This document shows positions 8,473 to 17,778 of a stretch of DNA of 64,000 bases, piece by piece (the stretch's first letter is position 1; every line of letters begins with the position of its first letter). Both the position numbers and the translations under genes were made by a program. A model generated the notes under the pieces. That model did not search any database and was not told the origin of the DNA. It saw only the letters and a list, made by a program, of their open reading frames with translations. Source of the stretch: JABDIP01 sp965212545 (lineage in GTDB: Bacteria > Pseudomonadota > Alphaproteobacteria > DSM-16000 > Inquilinaceae); NCBI GenBank assembly GCA_965212545.1, contig CBDBVB010000035.1, positions 1 to 64,000 of the forward strand, read 5' to 3'.

Positions 8473-9429
8473 ATGAACAAGATCGTCCGGATGGTGGCCC
8501 AGCGCCTGGCGCTGGGCTTCCTCACCCTGTTCGTCGTCTCGCTCATCATCTTCCTGGGCGTCGAACTGCTGCCCGGCGATCTGGCTCAATCCATCCTCGG
8601 GCAGGCGGCGACGCCGGAGACGGTCGCAGCGCTCCGGAGCGAGTTGAAACTCGATCTGCCCGCCTATGAGCGCTATTTCGACTGGCTCGTCGGCATGATG
8701 CAGGGGGATTTCGGCCGGTCCCTGGCCAACAAGCGGGAACTCTCGGAGCTGCTCGGCGGCAGGCTGGTGAACACCTTGTTCCTGGCTGCGCTGGCCGCGG
8801 CGATTTCCGTGCCGCTGGCCATCGCCTTGGGCATCCTCGCCGCCCTCTACCGCGGCAGCTTCTTTGACCGCGCGATCAACGTGGCGACGCTGAGCTCCAT
8901 CTCGTTCCCCGAGTTCTTCATCGCCTATATTCTGATTCTGTTCTTCGCAGTGCAGGCAGGGATCTTTCCGAGCATCTCGAACATCGCGCCCGACCTGCCC
9001 TTCGCCGACAGGGTCTATCGGACAATGCTGCCAGCGCTCTCCCTGACGCTGGTAGTGGTGGCGCACATGATGCGCATGACCAGAGCTGCAATCATCAACC
9101 TGCTGGCCAGCCCCTATATCGAGATGGCGCGCCTTAAGGGGCTCAAGCCCGGACGCATCATCCTCAAGCACGCATTGCCGAACGCGCTTGCCCCGATCAT
9201 CAACGTCGTCGTGATCAATCTCGCCTATCTGATCGTCGGCGTGGTCGTTGTCGAAGTGGTCTTCGTCTACCCGGGCCTGGGGCAGCTGTTTGTCGACTCG
9301 GTTTCCAAGCGCGACATACCCGTGGTCCAGGCCTGCAGCCTGATCTTCGCCATGACCTACATCCTCCTGAACCTGCTCGCGGACGTGCTCTCCATTCTGA
9401 GCAACCCGCGGCTGCTTCACCCGCGCTGA
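8473..9429 (+). CDS. ABC transporter permease, DppB/OppB-like
   Basis: A 318-residue inner-membrane permease with about six transmembrane segments. The first is at residues 12-32. A periplasmic loop contains PGDLAQSILG, and the cytoplasmic EAA loop (ARLKGLKPGRIILKHALPNA, about residues 217-236) contacts the ATPase. It lies 38 bases after the binding-protein gene and 15 before the second permease. It forms the channel of the family-5 importer with the DppC-like partner. Confidence 0.9.
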   Translation: MNKIVRMVAQRLALGFLTLFVVSLIIFLGVELLPGDLAQSILGQAATPETVAALRSELKLDLPAYERYFDWLVGMMQGDFGRSLANKRELSELLGGRLVNTLFLAALAAAISVPLAIALGILAALYRGSFFDRAINVATLSSISFPEFFIAYILILFFAVQAGIFPSISNIAPDLPFADRVYRTMLPALSLTLVVVAHMMRMTRAAIINLLASPYIEMARLKGLKPGRIILKHALPNALAPIINVVVINLAYLIVGVVVVEVVFVYPGLGQLFVDSVSKRDIPVVQACSLIFAMTYILLNLLADVLSILSNPRLLHPR

Positions 9430-9444
9430 TCTGGGATTCGCGCC

Positions 9445-10614
9445 ATGACCGCTGCCGCTATCCACGAACCCGGGCCCGCCGCCACATCGCCCTGGCCCAG
9501 CCGGCTCGCTGTGGCGGCGGTGCATTTCTTCATCGTCATATTCTTCCTGCAGAACGTGCAGGCGGACACCTGGGCGGCGATCCTCGGATTCCTCCTGATA
9601 CACCTCTACAGCGCGGTCGTGCTGCGCTACTGGAGCAATCTCAGGCGCACCGTCGCCGGTGATACCATCATCGTCACGCTCACATTGGAGTACCTGCTGA
9701 TAGCCGTCCTGTTCTGGGACGGCTTCATCGCCTGGCCATGGTCCACTTTTTTCGGCCTGATACTGGTCCAGGTCTGCGCCTTCTCCCTGGTGCGCTTCTG
9801 GAAGGAGTTGCGTCAGGCCCCGCCGACGGCGTGGTTCGGACTGGTGGTCATCCTGATCTATGTGATGGTCGCGGCAACCGCACCAATCATCGCCCCGCAT
9901 GGCGAGACCGAGGTGGTGGGCGCCGAATACGAGCCCTGGAGCGCCCAGTTCCTGCTCGGCACCGACAATCTCGGCCGGGACATGCTGACGCGCCTGCTCT
10001 ACGGGGCCCGCAACACGGTCGCCATCGCTTTCGTGACGACGGTTCTGGCATTCGCGATCGGCGGGTTCACCGGCCTGCTCGCGGCGACACTGGGCGGCTG
10101 GGCGGACCAGGTGCTCGGCCGGATCGTGGACGTTCTCATGGCGATCCCAACCCTGATCTTCGCATTGATGATCCTGACCATCGTCGGAACCTCGGTGACG
10201 TCTCTGGTCCTGGTGATCGCCATTCTCGATTCGACGCGGGTGTTCCGCCTGGCCCGGGCAGTGGCGATGAATGTGGTCGTGATGGAATATGTCGAGGCGG
10301 CGCGGCTGAGGGGCGAGAGCCTGCTGTGGATCATCCGCAGCGAGATCCTGCCAAACATCATGCCGCCGCTGGTCGCCGAATTCGGCCTGAGATTCTGTTT
10401 CGTGTTCCTGTTCATCAGCGCTCTCAGCTTCCTCGGCCTCGGCATTCAGCCGCCGACCGCCGACTGGGGCAGCATGGTGCGAGACAATGCGACGCTGATC
10501 ACCTTCGGGGACATCACGCCGTTGCTGCCGGCGGGGGGGATCGCTCTTCTGACGGTGGGCGTCAACTTCGTGGTCGACTGGTTCCTGCAAAAGACGAGTG
10601 GGCTTAAGGAATGA
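9445..10614 (+). CDS. ABC transporter permease, DppC/OppC-like, with extended N-terminus
   Basis: A 389-residue permease, roughly 90 residues longer than typical DppC. The extra N-terminus adds hydrophobic segments (residues 22-55, 72-90, 94-113) before the usual DppC core, which begins near residue 130 and includes APHGETEVVG and LGTDNLGRDMLTRLLYGAR. The EAA loop is YVEAARLRGESLLWIIRSEI (about residues 279-298). Its stop overlaps the ATPase start by four bases (ATGA). It heterodimerises with the preceding DppB-like protein. The long N-terminal membrane extension is the unusual part. Confidence 0.88.
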   Translation: MTAAAIHEPGPAATSPWPSRLAVAAVHFFIVIFFLQNVQADTWAAILGFLLIHLYSAVVLRYWSNLRRTVAGDTIIVTLTLEYLLIAVLFWDGFIAWPWSTFFGLILVQVCAFSLVRFWKELRQAPPTAWFGLVVILIYVMVAATAPIIAPHGETEVVGAEYEPWSAQFLLGTDNLGRDMLTRLLYGARNTVAIAFVTTVLAFAIGGFTGLLAATLGGWADQVLGRIVDVLMAIPTLIFALMILTIVGTSVTSLVLVIAILDSTRVFRLARAVAMNVVVMEYVEAARLRGESLLWIIRSEILPNIMPPLVAEFGLRFCFVFLFISALSFLGLGIQPPTADWGSMVRDNATLITFGDITPLLPAGGIALLTVGVNFVVDWFLQKTSGLKE

Positions 10615-12260
10615 CTGAGCACGCCCAGAAGCCCGAGCCGGCCAAGCAAGGCGATGTCCTGCTGGTCATGCGCGGCCTGCGCATCGAAGGCCAGGCGGAC
10701 GAAGAATGGCACGAGATCGTCCATGGCGTGGACCTGACCCTGCGCCGGGGCGAGGTGATCGGGCTGATCGGCGAATCCGGCGCAGGCAAGTCGACGATCG
10801 GCCTTGCGGCCATGTGCTACAGCCGGGACGGCTGCCGGATCTCTGGCGGCTCCATCATCTTCGATGGGGTCGAGCTGATGAAGGCCTCGGATGCGCAGAA
10901 GCGGGCACTGCGCGGCTCCAGGATCGCCTATGTGGCCCAGAGCGCTGCAGCCTCGTTCAATCCGGCGCACCGGCTGATCGACCAATACTGCGAAGCCCCG
11001 GTCCAGCACGGCATCAAGACGCGCTCGGAGGCCGAGGCTGAATCCAGGGAACTTTACGGCCGCCTGCAACTGCCGGACCCGGATGGAATCGGCTTCCGCT
11101 ATCCGCACCAGGTCTCGGGCGGTCAGCTACAGCGGGCCATGACGGCCATGGCCATGTCCTGCCGGCCCGATCTCATCATCTTCGACGAGCCGACCACCGC
11201 GCTCGACGTGACCACCCAGATCGAGGTGCTTGCCGCGATCAAGGACGTGGTGCGACAGTTCAACACGGCGGCGCTCTACATCACTCATGATCTCGCTGTC
11301 GTGGCGCAGATGGCCGACCGGGTCATGGTGCTGCGCCACGGCCATCTGGTGGAGGAGAACGAGACCCGGCAGATCATAGAGGAACCGCGCAAGGAATATA
11401 CCCGTGACCTCCTGGCCGTACGCACCTACCGCAAGCCGGCCGTCAACGAAGCCAAACCGGACACGCCCCTGCTGCAGGTCGACGGTGTCACGGCCGCATA
11501 CGGTCCGGTCACGGTGCTGAACGAGGTCTCCATGTCGGTCCACAAGAAGCGCACGGTGGCGGTTGTGGGCGAGTCGGGCAGCGGCAAGAGCACGACGGCG
11601 CGCGTCATCACCGGACTGCTCCCGCCAAGCGAAGGGCAGATCCTTTATGACGGGCAACGGCTCGCACCGGATTTCCGCAAGCGCAGCAAGGACGAGCTGC
11701 GCAAGTTGCAGATGATCTACCAGATGCCGGACACGGCGCTCAATCCAAAGCAGCGGGTGCGGGACATCATCGGCCGGCCGCTCGAATTCTACCTGGGCAT
11801 GCGCGGAGAAGAGCGCGAGAAGCGGATGATGGAGCTGCTCGACATGATCGAGTTGACGCCGGAATTCGCCGAACGTCTCCCCGACGAACTCTCCGGCGGC
11901 CAGAAGCAGCGCATCTGCATCGCGCGTGCGCTGGCTGCCGATCCGGAGCTTATCATCTGCGACGAGGTGACTTCGGCGCTCGATCAGCTGGTCGCCGAGG
12001 AGATCCTGAAACTGCTGCAACGGCTGCAGAACGAGCTCGATCTCGCCTACATGTTCATCACCCACGACCTGGCGACGGTCAAAGCCATCGCCGATGAAAT
12101 CGTGGTCATGCTGCAGGGCCGGGTCGTCGAGCAGGGGGAAAAGGACGAGGTTCTACGACCACCGCATCACGAGTATACGCAGCTCCTGCTGTCCTCGGTT
12201 CCCGAGATGGACCCGGATTGGCTCGACACCCTGTTGGAGACGCGCGGAGCGGCAGAGTAG
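10611..12260 (+). CDS. Double ATPase subunit of the family-5 ABC transporter (DppD-DppF fusion)
   Basis: A 549-residue protein with two nucleotide-binding domains in one chain. The first has Walker A GESGAGKST (about residue 55), signature VSGGQLQR and Walker B LIIFDEPTTALD. The second has Walker A GESGSGKST (about residue 322), signature LSGGQKQR and Walker B LIICDEVTSALD. Each domain is followed by an OppD/F-type C-terminal segment. The four-base overlap with the permease indicates translational coupling. It powers uptake of the ligand captured by the 6848-8434 receptor. Confidence 0.93.
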   Translation: MTEHAQKPEPAKQGDVLLVMRGLRIEGQADEEWHEIVHGVDLTLRRGEVIGLIGESGAGKSTIGLAAMCYSRDGCRISGGSIIFDGVELMKASDAQKRALRGSRIAYVAQSAAASFNPAHRLIDQYCEAPVQHGIKTRSEAEAESRELYGRLQLPDPDGIGFRYPHQVSGGQLQRAMTAMAMSCRPDLIIFDEPTTALDVTTQIEVLAAIKDVVRQFNTAALYITHDLAVVAQMADRVMVLRHGHLVEENETRQIIEEPRKEYTRDLLAVRTYRKPAVNEAKPDTPLLQVDGVTAAYGPVTVLNEVSMSVHKKRTVAVVGESGSGKSTTARVITGLLPPSEGQILYDGQRLAPDFRKRSKDELRKLQMIYQMPDTALNPKQRVRDIIGRPLEFYLGMRGEEREKRMMELLDMIELTPEFAERLPDELSGGQKQRICIARALAADPELIICDEVTSALDQLVAEEILKLLQRLQNELDLAYMFITHDLATVKAIADEIVVMLQGRVVEQGEKDEVLRPPHHEYTQLLLSSVPEMDPDWLDTLLETRGAAE

Positions 12261-12299
12261 CGCCGCACGACGGAGACAGGTTGGGATCGCTAGCTGCCG

Positions 12300-12321
12300 G
12301 TCACTCTCTCAGTCCAGTGAC
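12300..12321. terminator. Weak inverted repeat between convergent operons
   Basis: GTCACT and AGTGAC form a 6-bp stem with a 10-base loop in the 60-bp gap between the convergent ABC ATPase and caiD genes; the right arm reaches the caiD stop codon. There is no T-tract, so it is at best a weak bidirectional terminator. Confidence 0.25.
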
Positions 12322-13106
12322 TATTTGCCCTTCCAAACCGGATCGCGTTTTTCCGCGAAGGCGCGGGCGCCTTCAAGCTGGTCTTCGGATGCGTAGAGCG
12401 TATCGACTGTGGGCAACTGTCGTTGAGTGATGCGGTTCATCGCATCCTGATACTTGCTGTCTTCGGCGTCCCGGACGATTTCCTTGATTGCCGCATAGAC
12501 CAGTGGAGGGCCTGAAGCGATCAGGCGCGCCATGTCCCATGCCTCGTTGATGAGGTCGGCGGGCGGAACTACCCGGTTCACGATTCCCCAACGATGTGCC
12601 TCCTCCGCATCCAGCCAGCGCCCGGTGAGAAGAAGCTCCATGGCGATGTGGTAGGGAATGCGTTTCGGCAGCTTGATCGAAGCGGCATCCGCGACCGTGC
12701 CTGAGCGAATTTCCGGCAGCGCGAAGGTGGCATGGTCGGCGGCCAGGATGATGTCGGCCGAAAGGGCGAGTTCCAGCCCGCCGCCACAGCAGATGCCGTT
12801 CACCGCGGCGATGACCGGCTTGTTGAGACCGCGAAGTTCCTGGAGGCCGCCGAAACCGCCTACGCCATAGTCACCATCGACCGCTTCGCCTTGCGCCGCG
12901 GCCTTCAGGTCCCATCCCGCGGAGAAGAATCTCTCTCCCGCGCCGGTGACGATGGCGACACGCAACTCGGGGTCGTCGCGGAACCCGGCGAACGTATCGC
13001 CCATGAGCCGGCTGGTCGCGAAGTCGATAGCGTTCGCCTTGGGGCGATCCAGCGTGACCTCCAGAACACCGCCCTCACGGCGGATCTTGATCGGGGAGTC
13101 CGTCAT
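12321..13106 (-). CDS. caiD: Crotonobetainyl-CoA hydratase (carnitinyl-CoA dehydratase)
   Basis: A 261-residue crotonase-fold enzyme, the same length as E. coli CaiD as I recall it, and very similar at both ends: LDRPKANAID near residue 20 and FAEKRDPVWKGK at the C-terminus. The two catalytic glutamates fall at Glu112 (GGGLELALSAD) and Glu132 (LPEIRSG), matching Glu111/Glu131 expected for CaiD. It interconverts crotonobetainyl-CoA and L-carnitinyl-CoA. The ATG at 13106 overlaps the stop of the upstream CoA-ligase gene. It is the last gene of the minus-strand carnitine operon. Confidence 0.93.
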   Translation of the reverse strand: MTDSPIKIRREGGVLEVTLDRPKANAIDFATSRLMGDTFAGFRDDPELRVAIVTGAGERFFSAGWDLKAAAQGEAVDGDYGVGGFGGLQELRGLNKPVIAAVNGICCGGGLELALSADIILAADHATFALPEIRSGTVADAASIKLPKRIPYHIAMELLLTGRWLDAEEAHRWGIVNRVVPPADLINEAWDMARLIASGPPLVYAAIKEIVRDAEDSKYQDAMNRITQRQLPTVDTLYASEDQLEGARAFAEKRDPVWKGK

Positions 13107-15145
13107 GCCGCGTCCTTTCCCATCCGTATCAGCACATCTGCGGCGACCGCGGATGCGGGGCCGCACAGTAGCGGGTTGATTTCGATCTCTTCCAGCGAAT
13201 CCGCATGTGCCAGAACGAAGTCCTGGACCGCCGCGACGACCGCGAGGATCGCCGACAGATCCGCTGCCGGACCGCCGCGATAGCCATTGAGAAGACTCGC
13301 GATCCTGAGACGTTTCAATGCGGACAAGACCGCCGCTTCGGAGCTCGGGACAAGCAGAGACTGGCTGTCCCGCATGAGCTCGGTGAGCGTGCCGCCGGCG
13401 GCAAGTGTCAGGACAAAGCCATGCACTGGATCGTGGACCACTCCGACCAGCAATTCGGCGACAGTGCCCGTGATCATCTCCTCGACAAGAAAGGTCTTCG
13501 CGGCCATGGCCGCTGCCGCATCCCGAACCGCTTCAGGTGTATTCAAGTCCAGGGCCACGGCATCGGCTTCGGTCTTGTGGCTGATGTCCTCGCCCTTGAG
13601 CACGACCGGGAAGCCGATCTGCGCCGCCTGCCCTGCGGCATCGTCTGCGTCGACCGCTCGCAGGAATCTGGGGACGGGGATTCCGGCATCGGTGAGTAAC
13701 GCCTTGGCTTCGGCCTCGATGAGCGTTTCGGACTCGACAGGCGCCGGCCGCAACACCACCGGCGGCGCCAACGGTGGAGGATCGCCGAGCCGTGCTGCGG
13801 CTTCGGCCGCACCGAGCGCTTCATCGACGCCCATCAGCGGGATGACGCCTTCGGCGATCAGCCGGTGGGACACAGCCTCTGACATGTTCTCGGGCAGAGT
13901 GGCGACCATGGCGACCGGACGGCCCGAAAGCTTGCGGGCAGCCAATGCGGCGTCGATGGCGCATCCCCAGGCCTCATCCGAGCAGCGGTCGGCGCGGGGA
14001 AAGTCCACGACCAGCAGCGTGAGGTCCACGGGCTCGTCCATCATTGCGGCCCAGGCCGTCGTCATCGCCTCCGTGTCCGCCCAGATGTAGGTGTGGTAGT
14101 CGAGCGGGTTCGCAAGCGCCACCATCGGCCCCAGGACCGCGCGCAGGTTCGCCGTCTGGCGGTCGGTGAGCGGCGGGAATTCCAGATCTCTTCCAACGGC
14201 GCTGTCGGCCATCAGCCCGGTCTCCCCGCCGGAGCAGCTGATGGCGGCAATGTTGTTGGATGCGAGCGGGCCGCTCACATGGAGCAGCTTGAGGGTCTCG
14301 ATGAGTTCCGGCAAGGAGTTGAGCCTCGGGATGCCGAGCCGGTCCAGGAAAGCCTGGGCACCGGCGTCCTCTCCGGCGAGCGATGCCGTGTGGGAAACGG
14401 TTGCGGCGCGGGCCTGATGGGTCCGGCCGATCTTGAGCGCGACGATCGGCTTCGCCAGAGCCCGCCCGGTCGCGGCGAGAGCCTCGAATTGACGGAGATC
14501 GCCGAAGCCCTCGATGTGCAATCCGAGCGCGGTGACCCGTGGGTCGGACAACAGCGCCGCGCTGATCTCGGCGATGCCGAGCTGTGCTTGATTCCCGGCG
14601 GCGGCGACATAGGCGATCGGCAGGCCGCGACGCTGCATTGTGAGGTTGATCGCGATGTTCGAGGACTGGGTGACGATGGCGACGCCGGTCTCTTCGCGCC
14701 GTCCCCCCTGCTGATCAGGCCACAGCAGGGCGCCATCCAGATAGTTGATCAGACCATAGCAATTGGGCCCGAGGATCGGCATCCCGCCCGCCGCCTCCAG
14801 CAGACTGCTGTGCAACTCGGGGCCCACGGCGTCTTCCTGTTCGGCCTCGAGGAATCCGCTGGCAAAGCACACCGCGCCGCCCGCCCCCATGTCCGACAGC
14901 CGGTCGACGATTTCGACCGTGGCGTGCCGGTTGACGCCGATGAAGCTCGCATCCGGCGCTTCCGGCAGGTCTGACACCGAGGAGACAGCCGCCACGCCGG
15001 CGAATTCGGCGAGCTTCGGGTGCACTGACCACAATGCGCCCTCGTAGCCCATACCCTGGCACTGATTGATCACGTTTCGGCACCAATCGCCGCCGCCGAT
15101 TACGGCGATGGAGCGTGGGTGCAGGAGCCGCGACAGGTCAGCCAT
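13103..15145 (-). CDS. ADP-forming acyl-CoA synthetase (acetate-CoA ligase family), probable betaine:CoA ligase
   Basis: A 680-residue protein with the architecture of ADP-forming acyl-CoA synthetases: CoA-binding Rossmann domain (residues 1-130, LLHPRSIAVIGGGD), succinyl-CoA-ligase-like domains containing the conserved SHTASLAGED histidine loop (about residue 250), and a C-terminal ATP-grasp domain (from about residue 470, IPVPRFLRA, FPVVLKGEDISHKTEA). It should activate a carboxylate with ATP and CoA. Its position between caiD and an acyl-CoA dehydrogenase suggests gamma-butyrobetaine, crotonobetaine or carnitine as substrate, in place of the AMP-forming CaiC. That substrate is an inference from context. 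Confidence 0.85.
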   Translation of the reverse strand: MADLSRLLHPRSIAVIGGGDWCRNVINQCQGMGYEGALWSVHPKLAEFAGVAAVSSVSDLPEAPDASFIGVNRHATVEIVDRLSDMGAGGAVCFASGFLEAEQEDAVGPELHSSLLEAAGGMPILGPNCYGLINYLDGALLWPDQQGGRREETGVAIVTQSSNIAINLTMQRRGLPIAYVAAAGNQAQLGIAEISAALLSDPRVTALGLHIEGFGDLRQFEALAATGRALAKPIVALKIGRTHQARAATVSHTASLAGEDAGAQAFLDRLGIPRLNSLPELIETLKLLHVSGPLASNNIAAISCSGGETGLMADSAVGRDLEFPPLTDRQTANLRAVLGPMVALANPLDYHTYIWADTEAMTTAWAAMMDEPVDLTLLVVDFPRADRCSDEAWGCAIDAALAARKLSGRPVAMVATLPENMSEAVSHRLIAEGVIPLMGVDEALGAAEAAARLGDPPPLAPPVVLRPAPVESETLIEAEAKALLTDAGIPVPRFLRAVDADDAAGQAAQIGFPVVLKGEDISHKTEADAVALDLNTPEAVRDAAAAMAAKTFLVEEMITGTVAELLVGVVHDPVHGFVLTLAAGGTLTELMRDSQSLLVPSSEAAVLSALKRLRIASLLNGYRGGPAADLSAILAVVAAVQDFVLAHADSLEEIEINPLLCGPASAVAADVLIRMGKDAA

Positions 15146-15172
15146 GGCCTGGCGGGTGCCGATCCACGGGTC

Positions 15173-16333
15173 TCATGCGCCGAGCGGCCGCAAAAGCTCG
15201 CGGCTGATGATATGGCGCTGGATCTCCGACGTACCGTCCCAGATCCGCTCGACCCGGGCATCCCGCCAGAAGCGCTCGATCGGAAAATCCGCCATGAGCC
15301 CCATGCCGCCATGGATCTGGACCGCCGCATCCGTGACGCGGGCCAGCATTTCCGACGCGAACAGTTTCGCACTGGCGATCTCGCGGTTCGCCGGCAGGCC
15401 CTTGTCGAGCCGGTCCGCGGCGGCCAGTGTCAGATAGTCGGCCGCGTCGATCTCAGTGATCATGTCGGCAAGCTGGAAGCTGACGCCCTGAAACCTGCCG
15501 ATCGGCTGGCCGAACTGCTCGCGCTGGGTTGCATAATCAAGCGCCAGGTCGAACACCCGACGTGCCCGCCCGACACACATGGCCGCGACAGTAATACGGG
15601 TGGCGTATAGCCATTCATTCATCACCGCAAAGCCGCCATCGACCTCGCCGAGGATTTGAGCGTTGGTCAGACGGCAATCGTCGAAATCCAGGATCATGTT
15701 CTTGTAGCCGCGATGGGAGACGGAATCGTAGCCCTCACGGATCGTGAAGCCCGGCGTGCCGCGATCGACAAGGAACGTGGTGATCCGCTTCTTGGAGCCC
15801 TTCTCGGTCTGGTCCTCGCCAGTCGCCACGAAGACGATCACGAAGTCTGCGTGCTCGGCGCCGGAGATGAAATGCTTGGTACCGTTGACGACCCAGTCGC
15901 CGCCATCGCGAACGGCGGAGCATTTCATGCTGCGGATGTCGGAGCCGGCGCCGGGCTCGGTCATGGCCAAGGCGTCCATCTTCTCACCACGGATGGCGGG
16001 TTGGAGATAGCGCGCGCGTTGCTCGTCATTGCAGGCTATTAGGATATTCTGCGGACGGCCGAAGAAATGGGTCAGGGCCATCGAACCCCGGCCCAGTTCC
16101 CGCTCGACCAGCGCGAAGTCCAGATGGCTCAGTCCGGCACCCCCTACCTCTTCGGGGAAATTGCAGGCGTAGAAGCCGAGTTCCAGGGTCTTGCGCTTGA
16201 TCTCGGCGCCGATCGCCGCCGGGACTTCTCCGGTGCGTTCGACGAGATCCTCATGGGGATAGATCTCCTTCTCCACGAAGCTCCGCACCGTCGATACGAT
16301 CATCTCCTGTTCGGCGTTCAGTCCGAATTGCAT
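15173..16333 (-). CDS. Acyl-CoA dehydrogenase, probable gamma-butyrobetainyl-CoA dehydrogenase
   Basis: A 386-residue flavoprotein of the acyl-CoA dehydrogenase family: N-terminal helical domain, FAD-binding beta domain (ALAMTEPGAGSDI near residue 117, WVVNGTKHFISGA near 147) and C-terminal helical domain. At the place where the MCAD-type catalytic Glu sits (EGT), this protein has WDGTSEIQR, giving Asp366. Within the carnitine operon it would oxidise gamma-butyrobetainyl-CoA to crotonobetainyl-CoA, feeding CaiD. It lies 27 bases from the ligase and 14 from the dehydrogenase-thioesterase gene. The family is certain; the substrate is inferred. Confidence 0.87.
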   Translation of the reverse strand: MQFGLNAEQEMIVSTVRSFVEKEIYPHEDLVERTGEVPAAIGAEIKRKTLELGFYACNFPEEVGGAGLSHLDFALVERELGRGSMALTHFFGRPQNILIACNDEQRARYLQPAIRGEKMDALAMTEPGAGSDIRSMKCSAVRDGGDWVVNGTKHFISGAEHADFVIVFVATGEDQTEKGSKKRITTFLVDRGTPGFTIREGYDSVSHRGYKNMILDFDDCRLTNAQILGEVDGGFAVMNEWLYATRITVAAMCVGRARRVFDLALDYATQREQFGQPIGRFQGVSFQLADMITEIDAADYLTLAAADRLDKGLPANREIASAKLFASEMLARVTDAAVQIHGGMGLMADFPIERFWRDARVERIWDGTSEIQRHIISRELLRPLGA

Positions 16334-16347
16334 GCGATGTTCTCCAC

Positions 16348-17772
16348 CTAATCCGGGGCGGGCAGCGCCGCGTGGCCCGCCGCGATCTCAGACAGGCGGG
16401 CCAATACCGCGGGAGCCGGCTCCGAGGAGCGCCGGGTTTCCAGGTTCACATGGATCAGCAACTGTTCGCCGGTGGCCAACACTCGCCCGTCGGCGTGACT
16501 CAGCCGGTGGAACAGTCGCATCTTCTTGCCACGTCCCTCCAATACCTGGGTCGTCACGCTGAGCGGGTCACCTGCATGCGCCTCGTCCAGAAAGCGGATC
16601 CGGATATCGACGGTGAAATAGCTCATACCGTTCGCAACATAGTCCTCATCCGCCCCGATCATCACCATCATGGCATCGGCGGCATCGGAGAAGACCTGGC
16701 CATACCGGCTCTCGTTCATGTGGCCGTTGTAGTCGGTCCAGTCGAGCGGCACGGTCCGCTCGATGGTGCGGATCGGCTGCGCGATGTCGACCTCGCCATT
16801 CACGGCCAGCCGCCGATCGTGCTCTCGCAGAACGGCCCCTGCGGCCTGGTTCTGGGCCTTGAGCGCCCGCATCATCACGACGAGGTTGATATCGCGGATC
16901 CGCTCCAGTTCACGGATCGAGAGGTGGCCGGACTGCGCGTCGGACTGATCCGCGATGGTGCGCACCAGCGCATCGGACAGTTCCGGCACATCGGTGAGCT
17001 TGCTCCACGGCCAATCCAGCGCCGGGCCGAACTGAGCGATGAAATGCGCCATTCCGGCCTCTCCGCCGGCGATACGGAAAGTCTCGAACAGCCCCATCTG
17101 CGCCCAGCGCAGGCCGAACCCGAGTCTTATCGCGTCGTCGATCTCCTCGGTCGTCGCGATGCCGTCCTTGATCAGCCACAGCGCCTCGCGCCAGACCGCC
17201 TCCATCAAGCGGTCGGCAATGTGTGCATCGATCTCGTGGCGGACATGCAATGGCTTCATGCCGATTCCGGTCAGAAGCACCGTCGCCTTTTCGATCGTCT
17301 CCAGGGGCGTCAAGGCGGAGCCGACAAGTTCGACCAGCGGCAGCAGATAGACCGGGTTGAAGGGATGCGCCACGACGATCTGCCCCGGTCGTGCGGCGCC
17401 CTCCTGAAGCTCGGAGGGTTTGAAGCCCGATGTCGACGAGCCGATGATTGCGTCGGCCCGGCAATGGGATTGAACCTCGACGAGGATCTCGCGCTTAACC
17501 GCAAGCCGCTCCGGGACGCTCTCCTGGATCCAATCCGCATCGGTCACCGCTTCGGCGATTGTGGCGACGACATTCAGTTGCCCTTCCGCGGGCATGGCGA
17601 CATCCGCCAGGGCCGGTAGGGCGCGCCGGGCGTTAGCCAGGACCTCGCCGATCTTGCGCTCCGCCTCGGGGTCGGGGTCGAAGACGCGCACGTCCCAGCC
17701 CATGAGCAGGAACCGCGCCGCCCAGCCGCCACCGATGACGCCACCACCGAGGATCGCCGCGATCTTCGCCAT
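16348..17772 (-). CDS. Fused L-carnitine 3-dehydrogenase / betainyl-CoA thioesterase
   Basis: A 474-residue two-domain protein. Residues 1-320 are a 3-hydroxyacyl-CoA-dehydrogenase-like carnitine dehydrogenase: dinucleotide motif GGGVIGGG at 9-16, SSTSGF near 112, HPFNP at 136-140, then the helical C-terminal domain. Residues from about 333 to the end are a hot-dog thioesterase with WTDYNGHMN (Asp347, His351). The first half oxidises L-carnitine to 3-dehydrocarnitine; the second releases glycine betaine from betainyl-CoA made by the adjacent BKACE. Such CdhA-CdhB fusions are known in alphaproteobacteria. It sits six bases downstream of the BKACE gene in the same operon. Confidence 0.92.
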   Translation of the reverse strand: MAKIAAILGGGVIGGGWAARFLLMGWDVRVFDPDPEAERKIGEVLANARRALPALADVAMPAEGQLNVVATIAEAVTDADWIQESVPERLAVKREILVEVQSHCRADAIIGSSTSGFKPSELQEGAARPGQIVVAHPFNPVYLLPLVELVGSALTPLETIEKATVLLTGIGMKPLHVRHEIDAHIADRLMEAVWREALWLIKDGIATTEEIDDAIRLGFGLRWAQMGLFETFRIAGGEAGMAHFIAQFGPALDWPWSKLTDVPELSDALVRTIADQSDAQSGHLSIRELERIRDINLVVMMRALKAQNQAAGAVLREHDRRLAVNGEVDIAQPIRTIERTVPLDWTDYNGHMNESRYGQVFSDAADAMMVMIGADEDYVANGMSYFTVDIRIRFLDEAHAGDPLSVTTQVLEGRGKKMRLFHRLSHADGRVLATGEQLLIHVNLETRRSSEPAPAVLARLSEIAAGHAALPAPD

Positions 17773-17778
17773 GCGACG

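Noticed and set aside
8335..10590. A 751-codon open frame on the minus strand opposite the two ABC permeases
   Set aside because: It lies antisense to clear permease genes and is rich in Asp, His, Gln and Arg without any domain, a typical shadow of GC-rich coding sequence.
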